From contig JAHHHN010000022.1 in assembly GCA_019359325.1 (NCBI GenBank), positions 1 through 64,000 of the forward strand: a DNA stretch of 64,000 nucleotides. Direction: 5' to 3'. The notes under the pieces are model-generated. The model ran no database searches. It worked only from the letters and a program-made list of their open reading frames with translations, and had not been told where the DNA came from. A program made the translations under genes and the position numbers. This DNA comes from Mojavia pulchra JT2-VF2 (GTDB lineage Bacteria > Cyanobacteriota > Cyanobacteriia > Cyanobacteriales > Nostocaceae). Below, in pieces: positions 18,101 through 26,705 of the stretch. Each line of letters opens with the position of its first letter. Position 1 is the first letter of the stretch.

Positions 18101-20906
18101 CATCGACTAAATCGAGTTCTGTAATCTCAGCAGTAGCATCGACCTCAGTTTCCAAGGTATTTTCTACCTTGATATCTAAAACTTCTGGGTTGGTTGGGGA
18201 CTGTTGTAAGCTAACAGGTTCGGTTACATCTGGATCTATTGGGGCGATGGCTAACAAATCATCGACAGGCCGATCTGTAGTGGTAAGCTGAATATCGCTT
18301 AAGTTAGCAGTGGCTATATCCTCAAATAAAAATTGTGGATTTTCGTTGCTGTTTTCGTCTATGGCATCGAACAAATCCATCTCCAGTTCTCCAAAAGGTT
18401 TGGGAGAACTATTAAGCGTTGTTTCTGTGGACTGGTGAGTAAATTCGGGGATAAAATCTAGAGCTTCTGGAGGCAATGCTGTTGAGGAGAGTGGCGTATC
18501 ACCATCTTGCTCTGGCGAAATGTTGCCAATATCTATCAAAGGCACTTCGCTTTGAACAATGTTAGCAGAAATTGTGGTGTTAGTTAGTGTCAACTGTGCA
18601 AACAAATCATCTCCAGCATCTGATGTCAATATCAGATCTAGCTGTTGCTCTTGCTGCGAGAAAGTAATATCAAAATCTTCCAGTCCAAAACTTGTTGGGG
18701 AGGTTGTAGGTGGCTGAGTATCGCCAAAAAAGTCATTAGCAGCTGTAAACAAACTTTCCTCTAATGCTTTAGCCACATCCTGCTCAAGTACAGGATCAAA
18801 GTCAGGCTGTTGTTCTGCTTCGGCTTCCTCATTCCAGAAGTTGCTCAGATCGTCTGTTGACTGAGAAAATTCTGTTGCTGTTGTCGAAGATGTATCAAAT
18901 AAATCTCCAATATCTGGCTTGGTTTTAGCCAGTGGTGCATTTTCTTCCAGTTCAGTAAACAGATTATCGAAAGATAAATTTTCTGGCTGGAGAAGAGTAA
19001 GCTTTGATTCTTCTATATAGTTACTTGGAACAATTTCTTCTACCAAGTTGGCATTTGCAGTTTCTAAGAATAAGTCATCAAAACTGCTTTCCTGGTTAGT
19101 AGATGCTTCTATGCTAGTAAGAATATTGGTTTTTGATTGGGTGACTTCGCCTATAGAAAGTAGTTCATTTTCATCTATTGCTAACTCTAATAAATCTTTA
19201 ACAACATCCTGTGGGGCGCTCCCTACAGCAGACTGCTGTGATTCATGAGAAACTGACGTCAATTCCTTAAGAATTTCCTCATTAGAATCACCTAAACTAT
19301 CAAGTTCTGAAATATTGCTCAACCCAAGTAACGTAGTAGGTGTTTGTGGATGTTGCAATTTTGAGTTTTCTTTTTCTAGGAAGTTCTCACCAAATAATAA
19401 GCTTAAATCTTCAGTTGTAGCTATAGTTGTTTGATGCTCGCCACTGCTTGGGTCTTCATCAAACGACAACAAATCAGCTAAATCGCTATCTACATCTTCA
19501 GTTTCACTACTGCTAAAATCAACTCCCAATTTATTAGCGGCGGTGATATCTAAGATTTCTTCTTGTTGCCAAGTTTCATCGAGTTCTGGAGTTTCACCTT
19601 CAAACAAATCAGCAAGCGTATTTAACTCAGCTATTCCAACTTCTGGGCCTTTAGAGTCAATATTGTTACTGATAACAGGTGCGTCATCTTCATGGCTAGA
19701 CAAGGATTGGAACAACTCAGAGATATCAATATTAATATTTTCTGTTGTTGCTGGTATACCCTCGTCTTGATTAAGTTGCTGGGATAGCTCAGATGAATTA
19801 GTTATGCTGTTTTTACTTTCACTAACAAAATCAACAGAATCCTTCGTTGTTGTAGACTCTACGTGATTAGCGCCTATTGTATCGGTACTGGCAAATAAAC
19901 TTGGTTCTGCTGCAAGCTCGTCAACTAAATTAGAGGTTATTTCTAATACCTCAACTTCTGGCAAGCTCAAGAGTACTTCTAGTTGCTGACTAATTGTAAT
20001 CTCAGCTTCTCTACTTTGTAGAACTAATTCCTGAGCTTGTTTGATTTCTGTAATAACAATTTTGGCTAGAGTTAAATAGGAATTTTCAGGATTAGCGATC
20101 GCATTTGCTGCTGCTTGACATAAATTACACCAATTAGGCACATTAAATGCCTCACCAAGTTTAACTAACTGGTGACAACATTGCTGGAGATTTTGCCGAG
20201 TTTCGGTTGTTGTATTTTGCTTAAAAAGTTGCAGCATTTCCCGCAGTGTTTGTAACACCTGGGTTTGAAACTCACCCCAATTCTTATTTTCTTGAGCAGG
20301 AATAGGCGAATGCGTCTGTTTGGCTACTGTAGGCGAGGACGGTTCACTAGCAGCTATGTGCTTTTCTTCTTCCAGACTGGAGAAATCCCGCTGAAAGAAA
20401 ATCTCTGTAAGTGTGTTGGCGTTGTCTACAGAAGCTAAATGTATTTCTGTTGCTGCAATGCCATTTTCTACACCACTGTTTCCTTGCTGTACAAGTAGTT
20501 CCAGATGCTCATTTAGCCACTGAAAAACTGGTTCAGTTTCTGACATCAGAGTATTAGCTGCCTCTTCTGACAAACCAAACGGCCCGCTCAAATTTTCTAA
20601 TAGGGCTTTTAGAGTATCAGATACACCAAGAAACAAAGACTCTAATTTTTGGTCAACCTGAATTGGATTCTCTTTGAGAACTTTGAAACAATCCTCCAAA
20701 CGGTGAGATGTATGCTGGATGCTACTCAGACCAAGCATCGCTGCTCCTCCTTTAATGGAGTGAGCCGCCCGGAAGACTTCGTTAACCATTTCTGGGTCGT
20801 TCAGGGTACTCTGGAGATTCAACAACCCCTGCTCAATCGTATTCAGATGATCTCTTGCTTCTTCAATGAAGTAACCCAAAATGCGCTGTTGTTGTTCCGG
20901 CAGCAT
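15102..20906 (-). CDS. hmpE: Chemotaxis-type hybrid histidine kinase HmpE (CheA)
   Basis: 1934 residues. An N-terminal Hpt domain has the phospho-accepting His49 (RAAHSIKGG). A very long acidic, low-complexity linker (about 180-1280) includes four and a bit near-identical 53-residue repeats at about 877-1100. Then come the CheA dimerisation helices (KVPVKQLDDMSNLVGELVV), an ATPase domain with the N-box around NNAIAHGIE and the G-box SGRGVGMDVV, a CheW-like domain, and a C-terminal receiver (VLIVDDS, DIEMP, TSR, KPY). It is the kinase of the Hmp chemosensory system needed for hormogonium motility in Nostoc punctiforme. Last hmp gene of the minus-strand operon; 135 bp with degenerate heptamers separate it from hmpD. 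Confidence 0.92.
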   Translation of the reverse strand: MLPEQQQRILGYFIEEARDHLNTIEQGLLNLQSTLNDPEMVNEVFRAAHSIKGGAAMLGLSSIQHTSHRLEDCFKVLKENPIQVDQKLESLFLGVSDTLKALLENLSGPFGLSEEAANTLMSETEPVFQWLNEHLELLVQQGNSGVENGIAATEIHLASVDNANTLTEIFFQRDFSSLEEEKHIAASEPSSPTVAKQTHSPIPAQENKNWGEFQTQVLQTLREMLQLFKQNTTTETRQNLQQCCHQLVKLGEAFNVPNWCNLCQAAANAIANPENSYLTLAKIVITEIKQAQELVLQSREAEITISQQLEVLLSLPEVEVLEITSNLVDELAAEPSLFASTDTIGANHVESTTTKDSVDFVSESKNSITNSSELSQQLNQDEGIPATTENINIDISELFQSLSSHEDDAPVISNNIDSKGPEVGIAELNTLADLFEGETPELDETWQQEEILDITAANKLGVDFSSSETEDVDSDLADLLSFDEDPSSGEHQTTIATTEDLSLLFGENFLEKENSKLQHPQTPTTLLGLSNISELDSLGDSNEEILKELTSVSHESQQSAVGSAPQDVVKDLLELAIDENELLSIGEVTQSKTNILTSIEASTNQESSFDDLFLETANANLVEEIVPSNYIEESKLTLLQPENLSFDNLFTELEENAPLAKTKPDIGDLFDTSSTTATEFSQSTDDLSNFWNEEAEAEQQPDFDPVLEQDVAKALEESLFTAANDFFGDTQPPTTSPTSFGLEDFDITFSQQEQQLDLILTSDAGDDLFAQLTLTNTTISANIVQSEVPLIDIGNISPEQDGDTPLSSTALPPEALDFIPEFTHQSTETTLNSSPKPFGELEMDLFDAIDENSNENPQFLFEDIATANLSDIQLTTTDRPVDDLLAIAPIDPDVTEPVSLQQSPTNPEVLDIKVENTLETEVDATAEITELDLVDDLLAIAPIDPDVTEPVSLQQSPTNPEVLDIKVDNTLEVEVDATAEITELDFADDLLAIAPIDPDVTEPVSLQQSPTNPEVLDIKVDNTLEVEVDATAEITELDFADDLLAIAPIDPDVTEPVSLQQSPTNPEVLDIKVENTLETEVDATAEITELDFADDLLAIATDLPVESPTNSDFTNFAIEENLVGLDVLDTTQSWLGPTLEIAQTVESATIEQENAAENNTELNIASATTLENEVALEDNSDVEDEFAGLEALLEEELTSSIPDEDFAALEALLGENEDQQVSTAPPAYPEQITPAAIQDRNTPATSLAVNDEFGDLEKLLAQADQTISHSPSIKPSTGKMPRSSTRRAARFEETMKVPVKQLDDMSNLVGELVVNRNTLEQDQERLRQSLDNLLIQVQHLSDVGARMQELYERSLLEASLLASRKSRGSDLPVQDFNEDRGFSELEMDRFTPFHTLSQEMIEMIVRVRESASDIDFVTEETERVARQFRQVTTQLQEGLTRARMVPFSQTIDRLRRGVRDNAIKYGKQVELVIEGGDTLIDKMILDHLTDPLTHMLNNAIAHGIETPEVRQAAAKNPVGVIKIRAFHQGNQTVISVGDDGAGIDTERIKAKALKLGMLTAQEAKTITRLEIYDLLFQSGFSIKDQADEISGRGVGMDVVRSEISEIRGTVNTDSTLGKGTTFTIRLPLTLSICKALCCVSDKARIAFPMDGIEDTLDIPVKNIQHNADGQTFIPWRDTVLPFRPLKELLAFNRQLSRGSVYGGTRDDDMVSVIVVRSANNLIALQIDLVLSEQEIVIKQFEGPAPKPLGVAGATVLGDGRIMPIADVLEIMDIFQGRISKQNGGSLWQQKATSTMPEITTVKIDPTVLIVDDSITVRELLSLTFNKAGYRVEQARDGQEAWDKLRSGLPCDIVFCDIEMPRCDGLELLSRIQKDSNLNHLPIAMLTSRGADKHRQMAIQLGASGYFTKPYLEEALLEAAVRMLKGEKLIHSTTA
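17611..18275 (-). repeat. 159-bp in-frame tandem repeats inside hmpE
   Basis: The motif ATCGCCAACAAATCATCG recurs at 17611, 17770, 17929 and 18088, and a changed version at 18247: an exact 159-bp (53-codon) period. Each unit encodes DDLLAIAPIDPDVTEPVSLQ followed by about 33 further residues. Units differ at only a few bases (for example VENTLETEV against VDNTLEVEV), so the expansion is recent or kept uniform. It lengthens the acidic linker between the Hpt and kinase parts. Confidence 0.95.
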
Positions 20907-21041
20907 AGGACAGGATGAAGGATAAAGGATGTAGATACCTAGAGGGCGGCTGGCCGTAGGCTAGGATAAAAGCTGAAAGATAAAGGTTAAAGGCTGAAGC
21001 ATGAATAATAGTTCACACTTGTATACTTGATACTTCATCCT
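20907..21041. repeat. hmpD-hmpE spacer with degenerate heptamers
   Basis: 135 bp. Around 20972-21006 a chain of AAGCTGA, AAGATAA, AGGTTAA, AGGCTGA and AGCATGA heptamers is visible, an STRR-like array in an otherwise tightly packed operon. No coding frame. Confidence 0.5.
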
Positions 21042-23969
21042 TTACCTTGATTCGAGGGTTTCCACGCGGAAGCGTTCCACAGAGGAAATCAAGTCGCGGG
21101 AAACACCCACCAAGTTTTGGAGGGCACCGGAAACTCGCTGTGCTTCCTGGGAGGTTTCTTGCGCGGTGAGTTCCACGGATTGCATTACATGAGCTACAGC
21201 ACGGGAAGTTTCTGTTTGCTCTACAGTATCGGAGGTAATTGAACGCACAAGAATATCAATCCGATTCGCTACTTGAATAATATTTTCTAGCGATCGCTTG
21301 GCTTCTTCTGCCAATTTAGTACCTTTAATTACCTGTTGGGTACCTTCCTCCATTGCGGTCATTACAGAGCCTGTTTCACTCTGGATTTGCATCACAATTT
21401 GTTCAATTTCCTTCAAGGATTTAGCAGATTTATCAGCAAGCTGGCGCACTTCATCTGCTACGATGGCAAATCCTCGTCCGGCTTCTCCCGCCCTTGCCGC
21501 CTCAATACTAGCATTGAGTGCCAACAAGTTCGTTCTAGAGGCAATTTGAGAAATCAACGCCACAATTTTAGAAATTTCTTGGGAAGATTCCGCTAGCCGC
21601 TTAACTTTTCTGGTAGTTTCAGCAACAGTTTCTCGAATTTCTAAAATACCTGCCACGGTGTTTTCCACTGCTTCCCCACCTTTAAGGGCGATGGTGCTAG
21701 CATCACGGGCGACAGTCTCCGCTTCCCGCGCCGCTTCTGCTACCCGCTGAATCGAGTCGGTCATCACCTGCACAGAATTTAGTGTTACTGCCAACTCTTC
21801 TGCTTGCCGCAGAGCATCACTAGATAAGGCTCTAGCAAAGGTTTCTGAGTTGGTTGCACCTTTTGTTACTTCTTTGGCTGCCACTTTTACCTGTTGCACA
21901 ATATCTCGCAGGTTTTGAATTGTCAGGTTAAAAGCATCAGCAACGGCTCCCAGTACGTCCGCTGTAACTTCAGCTTGTACTGTTAAGTCGCCTCTAGCAG
22001 CGCCTTCCACATCGTCTAACAACCGAATAACTTGGCGTTGCAAGTTTTCTTTGGCTTCCTCTTGTTCGTCAGCTTTGCGTTGGGCTTCATTCGTGGTCGT
22101 GAAAATTACCCGCGCCATTTCATTAAAGCCAGTTGCTAATAGCCCTAATTCATCTTCGGAATACACCGTAGCTTGAACATGGAGATTACCTTGACGTACA
22201 GCATCAAACTGATTTTGCAGATCTTGGGTTGTGCGCCGAATTTGCTTGAGTGTGAGACTCCCCATAAATCCTGCGGTAGCAAAACCGGCAATTCCAGCTG
22301 CGAGTGACATTGCCCAGCCTGTATTGCGTACTGACTCCCGTTGTTGAGGTGGAGAGAATGTGGTAGCCCCAAAGCCAACTGTAGCTACAACTAGCGATGA
22401 AACTATACCTACAGCGCCTGCAACCAGCCATTGTTTCCTTTCTAGGGTGGCATTCTCTAGGGGTGCTAACCAGCCTTGCTCGACGCTAACGTTGGGTTCT
22501 AACTTCGAGACATCTACTTGAGTAAAGACTGGGACTGCTTCTTGTGAGCCTGTAATCGAGAACAGTTCATCTTCGCGATCGCTATTTTCATCTATTGGGG
22601 AAGACTCCACAAGTTGATTACGGTAGTTACCGCTGGCTTCGAGTGAACCAGATGCCATTGCCGCCTCATTGAAGCCGGATTCTCCGTCTGTCAGATCAAA
22701 CCCTGGAATGTTTCCTAGATCGTCAAATTCATCAAAGTCATCTAAAAACTCTATATTACTTTTAGAATTTTCTCCATGTATATTATTTGTGTCTTCATCA
22801 GAGCTGAAGCTCTCCGTCCCAAAAGCAGATTCAAAGGCCTCAAAATCAAAATTATCTTCAATATCCAATTTATTGTTTGTTAGTTTCACATCTGGTCTCT
22901 TTTCCTTTTCCTCCAAAGTAAAGTTTCTGCTAGAAGATGTGGATACCTCTTTTAATGTTTCTTCAGCTTCTATAGGCCCTAACCAATTATCTGGTGTAGC
23001 TTGAGACAAATTATCCTGAAGGTTGTATCTCAAATCGTTCGTTTTTGCGGTACTCTCTTGGAGAACTGTTTGGTTATTTAATATTAAAGTCTCATTTTCC
23101 AGGCTATTGCTTTTCAACTCTAAAACTGCATCGCTTGGTTCTTGATATTTTTCCTCCATCAACAACTCAGTTGGTATTTCCCAGCTATTGCTTGTTGATA
23201 AATTCACTTCTGCAAAAGGAGAATTGCTTTCGCTAGCTGAATTTGCAACAGCATCTAGGAAATGATTATTCACTTCTGGCTCATCAATACTTTCTTCTGA
23301 AATATCTTCCTGCCAAAAAGCAGGCAAATCTAATTCTACTTGCTCCTCCCAACTGTTGGCATCTGACTCTTGCTCCCTTGGCTGGTGATTTACAATAAAC
23401 GGATCATCGCTCAAAGGTGGTGAGGAATCTGGTATTGAATTAAATGCAATACTACTGTCTGCTGAGATATCAAATGGATTGTCCAAGGATAGCTCTTCTA
23501 TCTGATCTATAGCTTGTTGATACTCACCAAAGGAGTTTAAATCAAAGCTATTGCTAGCCAAATCTCCAGTGATTCCCAAATCTTGTATTTCTGGTTCATC
23601 AGCTAGCACATCAGATATTTCTTGGGAAGATATTTCTTGGGAAGATATTCGCTCATCATCGTCTATGGCAGCGACTTGATTGGGCAGCGTTTGTTGATAT
23701 TGATTAATGCTCTCAAGGCCATGATTAGCAAAACCAATTATTTCTTGAGCATCAGTCAACTGCAACACTTTTTGATATTCAACTTTCGCAATATCGTATT
23801 GTTGCAAAACGTAATAGATGTGACCCCTTAACAAATGGGAGTTAGGGTCGTCTGGTAAATTTTGCACCACTTGGTCAACTAAAGTCGCGGCAACTTCATA
23901 GTTCTGTTGCGCGTAGGCTGTACAAGCCTGCTTATATATATCTAAGTAATCATCTATACTTGCTGCCAT
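21042..23969 (-). CDS. hmpD: Methyl-accepting chemotaxis protein HmpD
   Basis: 975 residues. The N-terminal 80 residues form TPR-like helices ([39 protein letters not shown]). A long acidic linker follows to about 500, then two hydrophobic segments near 510-530 and 545-570 with only a short loop between, so there is almost no periplasmic sensor. A HAMP domain follows, then the MCP signalling hairpin with the conserved tip [20 protein letters not shown] and flanking methylation helices. It sits 16 bp downstream of hmpC. Role: the receptor feeding HmpE in hormogonium motility. With so little outside the membrane it probably senses inside the cell, through partners at the TPR. Confidence 0.92.
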   Translation of the reverse strand: MAASIDDYLDIYKQACTAYAQQNYEVAATLVDQVVQNLPDDPNSHLLRGHIYYVLQQYDIAKVEYQKVLQLTDAQEIIGFANHGLESINQYQQTLPNQVAAIDDDERISSQEISSQEISDVLADEPEIQDLGITGDLASNSFDLNSFGEYQQAIDQIEELSLDNPFDISADSSIAFNSIPDSSPPLSDDPFIVNHQPREQESDANSWEEQVELDLPAFWQEDISEESIDEPEVNNHFLDAVANSASESNSPFAEVNLSTSNSWEIPTELLMEEKYQEPSDAVLELKSNSLENETLILNNQTVLQESTAKTNDLRYNLQDNLSQATPDNWLGPIEAEETLKEVSTSSSRNFTLEEKEKRPDVKLTNNKLDIEDNFDFEAFESAFGTESFSSDEDTNNIHGENSKSNIEFLDDFDEFDDLGNIPGFDLTDGESGFNEAAMASGSLEASGNYRNQLVESSPIDENSDREDELFSITGSQEAVPVFTQVDVSKLEPNVSVEQGWLAPLENATLERKQWLVAGAVGIVSSLVVATVGFGATTFSPPQQRESVRNTGWAMSLAAGIAGFATAGFMGSLTLKQIRRTTQDLQNQFDAVRQGNLHVQATVYSEDELGLLATGFNEMARVIFTTTNEAQRKADEQEEAKENLQRQVIRLLDDVEGAARGDLTVQAEVTADVLGAVADAFNLTIQNLRDIVQQVKVAAKEVTKGATNSETFARALSSDALRQAEELAVTLNSVQVMTDSIQRVAEAAREAETVARDASTIALKGGEAVENTVAGILEIRETVAETTRKVKRLAESSQEISKIVALISQIASRTNLLALNASIEAARAGEAGRGFAIVADEVRQLADKSAKSLKEIEQIVMQIQSETGSVMTAMEEGTQQVIKGTKLAEEAKRSLENIIQVANRIDILVRSITSDTVEQTETSRAVAHVMQSVELTAQETSQEAQRVSGALQNLVGVSRDLISSVERFRVETLESR

Positions 23970-23985
23970 TTACACCCTCCCAGTT

Positions 23986-24516
23986 TCATCCTGCCCACCT
24001 TGCACTCCGCAAAATTGCCATTTGATCCAGCAGTCGTAGACACTGATTGTTTTTAGCATCTAATAACCATTCACCGCGTAAAAACGGAGCCATAGTATCT
24101 GGCACATGAGTTGGTAGCATTAGATGCTGCACATCAAGCCAGTCCATGCCGCCGATGTTGTCTACCGCCAAGCCGACTATTGTGTCTTGCTCTTCGATAG
24201 CAATTACCGGAATTTCTGCTCGGTCTGTATTTAACGCCGTTGCTTCCCCCAAAAATTGACCTAAATCAGCTACCCAAATTACTCGACCTCGTAAATTTAG
24301 AGTACCCAAAAGTAAAGGAGAAGCATTAGGAATCGGAGTGATTCTATCAGGACTCAATTCCATTACCTCCCGAATGCCAGTTGCTGGTAGTGCAAACTCC
24401 TGATGCGAGGGAATGTAAAACCGCAAATGTAATTCACCTTCAGGACTTTCTACTTGTAATTCAGGACGGAAGTGGTCTTGCCCACTACCACTTAAAAAGT
24501 CCGGTTTGCTGACCAT
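23986..24516 (-). CDS. hmpC: CheW-type coupling protein HmpC
   Basis: 176 residues with a single CheW SH3-like domain: LHLRFYIPSHQEFALPATGIREVME at the first strands, LLGTLNLRGRVIWVADLG in the middle and AVDNIGGMDWL near the end. It links the receptor HmpD to the kinase HmpE. It lies 13 bp after hmpB and 16 bp before hmpD, so it is clearly cotranscribed. The length is normal and nothing is missing. Confidence 0.92.
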   Translation of the reverse strand: MVSKPDFLSGSGQDHFRPELQVESPEGELHLRFYIPSHQEFALPATGIREVMELSPDRITPIPNASPLLLGTLNLRGRVIWVADLGQFLGEATALNTDRAEIPVIAIEEQDTIVGLAVDNIGGMDWLDVQHLMLPTHVPDTMAPFLRGEWLLDAKNNQCLRLLDQMAILRSARWAG

Positions 24517-24529
24517 GTTATTTTCATCC

Positions 24530-24895
24530 TTATCCTCGCAGAAGTTGTTTGACTGTTCCCACCAACTCAGTAGGTTGAAATGGTTTGGCTATGTAGGCGT
24601 CTGCACCCTGCTTCATGCCCCAGTAGCGATCAAATTCTTCACCTTTAGAAGAACACATCACTACGGGGACATTTTGGGTTTTTGGATCGGATTTTAACCG
24701 ACGGCAAACTTCGTAGCCGTTCATCCGGGGCATGACAATATCTAAGACCACCAAATCAGGAGGTGCGCTTTGAATTGCCTCCAAAGCTTCAACTCCGTCA
24801 CTGGCATGGGTGACTGTTAAGCCACTTGCTTTTAGAAGGTCTGTAATCATCTCCCTTTGCGCGATACTGTCTTCCACAATCAGAACTGTACTCAT
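24530..24895 (-). CDS. hmpB: CheY-like response regulator HmpB
   Basis: 121 residues forming one receiver domain: acidic pair Glu8-Asp9 (VLIVEDS), phospho-acceptor Asp52 (LVVLDIVMPRMNGYE), the Thr/Ser position in VVMCSSKGE and lysine in AKPFQP. There is no output domain, so it probably acts by protein contact, like CheY, on the pilus machinery. It is 183 bp downstream of hmpA, the largest gap in hmpA-D, so an extra promoter is possible there. Confidence 0.92.
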   Translation of the reverse strand: MSTVLIVEDSIAQREMITDLLKASGLTVTHASDGVEALEAIQSAPPDLVVLDIVMPRMNGYEVCRRLKSDPKTQNVPVVMCSSKGEEFDRYWGMKQGADAYIAKPFQPTELVGTVKQLLRG

Positions 24896-25077
24896 AAATG
24901 CCTATCTACCTCCTGATGTAGACGTTCCGTTTTGGAACATTCCCTGATCTCCCCGTAAGTATTTACTGTATAAATTGAATTTATTCCTTCACTAATTTAC
25001 TAGATAATAACTTTGTACTAGTCGTACTGGGGTTGGTTGACTCTGTGATAACATTTTTTACCCCATCTGTTATCGGA

Positions 25078-26301
25078 TCAACAAGTCTTGTATCTTTTTT
25101 GGGTACACATGAAAGGCTCTATGTTGATATATTTTTCTACCAGCGTGATTAACTCAGCATCTGCAAACGGCTTTGTTAAATAATCTGTCGTCCCGGCCAT
25201 CCTAGCTTTGACTCGATCAATAAATTGATCTTGATCACTCAGCATGATAATCGGTATCAGCCGAAATGCTCTTGAATGTCGCAGCATGGAACAAATCTCG
25301 TACCCATCCAATTCCGGCATAGTAATGTCGCATAAAATCATATCTGGCTTGAATTGAAAAATGAAACTCAAGGCTTCTAAAGGATTAGTCAAAGTTAACA
25401 CTTCATAGCCTCGTGGCTGCAAAATAGACTCTATAGTTTCACCGATGGACATTGCATCGTCAATACATACTATCCGCGCTTTGTCTCTACTTTCTCCCTC
25501 GCACTCTTGTGTAGGTGTATCATAATTATTAGTAATTGAATATACTAGTTTTAACCAACCTTGCTGCACGTATGGATACATTGCCTTGGCAACTGTCAAA
25601 ATGTCTCGGTTGAGGTAGCGAGCTAGTTGACGCAAGGATGTTTTACCATCTGCCCAATGCTTTAACTTATTCACTGTTTCTGCTGGTAATGAGGAGTGTA
25701 GCTGAACTACATCAGCAAGTATTGGCAATTGCTCAGGAGACTGAATGTGCGGATATAGCTGCTTCCACTCTTGCAATTGCTTGGCAATTTTGGTAACCGA
25801 AGGCGCAATCTCCAAGGCGCTTAATTGTGGAGTGAGTGCCAGATTCTGATGGAAAATAAAGCTACCTTCGTACAAACTCAGCAGGTCAAAAAGCGTCTCA
25901 TGCACTATTGCGTGCATAATATTACGAGCTACTTTTGGATTAATAATATTGTGTTCCAAGAGCGCCCAAAGATAGCTATACTCTGCGTTATATGCTGATT
26001 CTAGAGATGTACGTTGGATGTGGTCGAGTTGCATCTCGCCTTGGTAATGCCGTAAGTAATCGTCAATCCGAGACAAATTACTATCACCTTGTTGGCAATA
26101 GATAATTTGACCGTTGAGGAAAAAGAGCAACCAAGACTGTTGTTTGCCGCTAAAGGAATGGTAATGTCTGTTTACCTCTCTACCAAATTTAGCGCTATTG
26201 CCAAAGCTATGGGCTTCCACTAACAGTTGACCAGTACGCTGCCCCCACTCAATCAATTGCAGGATACTACGAATATCAATTTCATTTAAATTTCCCTGCA
26301 T
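25078..26301 (-). CDS. hmpA: PatA-like response regulator HmpA (PATAN domain plus receiver)
   Basis: 407 residues. The N-terminal part (about 1-250) starts MQGNLNEIDIRSILQLIEWGQRTG and belongs to the PATAN/DUF4388-type regulators; the C-terminal receiver (about 275-395) has IVCIDDAMS, the acceptor in ILCDITMPELDGYE, the MLSD position and LTKPF. This domain order is that of PatA, known for heterocyst patterning, and of TaxP/PixG-type regulators of pilus motility. First gene of the hmp operon; hmpF is divergent 404 bp away. PATAN regulators are thought to act by binding other proteins, not DNA. Confidence 0.88.
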   Translation of the reverse strand: MQGNLNEIDIRSILQLIEWGQRTGQLLVEAHSFGNSAKFGREVNRHYHSFSGKQQSWLLFFLNGQIIYCQQGDSNLSRIDDYLRHYQGEMQLDHIQRTSLESAYNAEYSYLWALLEHNIINPKVARNIMHAIVHETLFDLLSLYEGSFIFHQNLALTPQLSALEIAPSVTKIAKQLQEWKQLYPHIQSPEQLPILADVVQLHSSLPAETVNKLKHWADGKTSLRQLARYLNRDILTVAKAMYPYVQQGWLKLVYSITNNYDTPTQECEGESRDKARIVCIDDAMSIGETIESILQPRGYEVLTLTNPLEALSFIFQFKPDMILCDITMPELDGYEICSMLRHSRAFRLIPIIMLSDQDQFIDRVKARMAGTTDYLTKPFADAELITLVEKYINIEPFMCTQKRYKTC

Positions 26302-26705
26302 TTAGCTAAAAGGTATTCCTTGTTATTTCGTTTACATTCTTTATTCATTTTGCCCAGTAATTCTTCTATGTTACAAGTAGACAAATTATCTAGTTGATAC
26401 AAGGAAAATTACTACCTATGCAAACATCTCTTGCCAGGCTATACATTCAGCAATATTCCTTAAATTTTCGTCATCCGCTTTGACAAAGCTAGTGATCACA
26501 CGGTAGTCATGATTACTGTCATCAGCACAAAATATAAAGGCGCGAACCAGCGCATTTATATATGTATCAAGGCATGATATGTCATGTCTATAAATAGTTT
26601 TGTCTGTCTTGTTTTTTCTGCCTGCGGTTAAATGAGGCAAAGTAACAGAATTATCTAAGGTATAACCAAAATCACGGACATCAAGTACACAAAAGGACTA
26701 ACGGT
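26302..26705. promoter_or_regulatory. Shared upstream region of hmpA and hmpF
   Basis: 404 bp between the divergent hmp transcripts; both promoters should be here. An AAGGA-containing stretch 10-20 bp before the hmpA ATG (minus strand, 26311-26321) can serve as its ribosome site, and AAAAGGA at about 26691-26697 serves hmpF. A 74-codon open frame inside starts at TTG and is not convincing. I could not place sigma-factor boxes with certainty. Confidence 0.55.

Noticed and set aside
17305-18291. 328-codon plus-strand frame rich in Ser, Ala and Lys
   Set aside because: It is the antisense of the repeated HmpE linker; the opposite strand has clear domain evidence.
26416-26640. 74-codon minus frame between hmpA and hmpF
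   Set aside because: It starts at TTG with no ribosome site, has no family match that I know and lies in a promoter region. It could be a remnant but I cannot support it.
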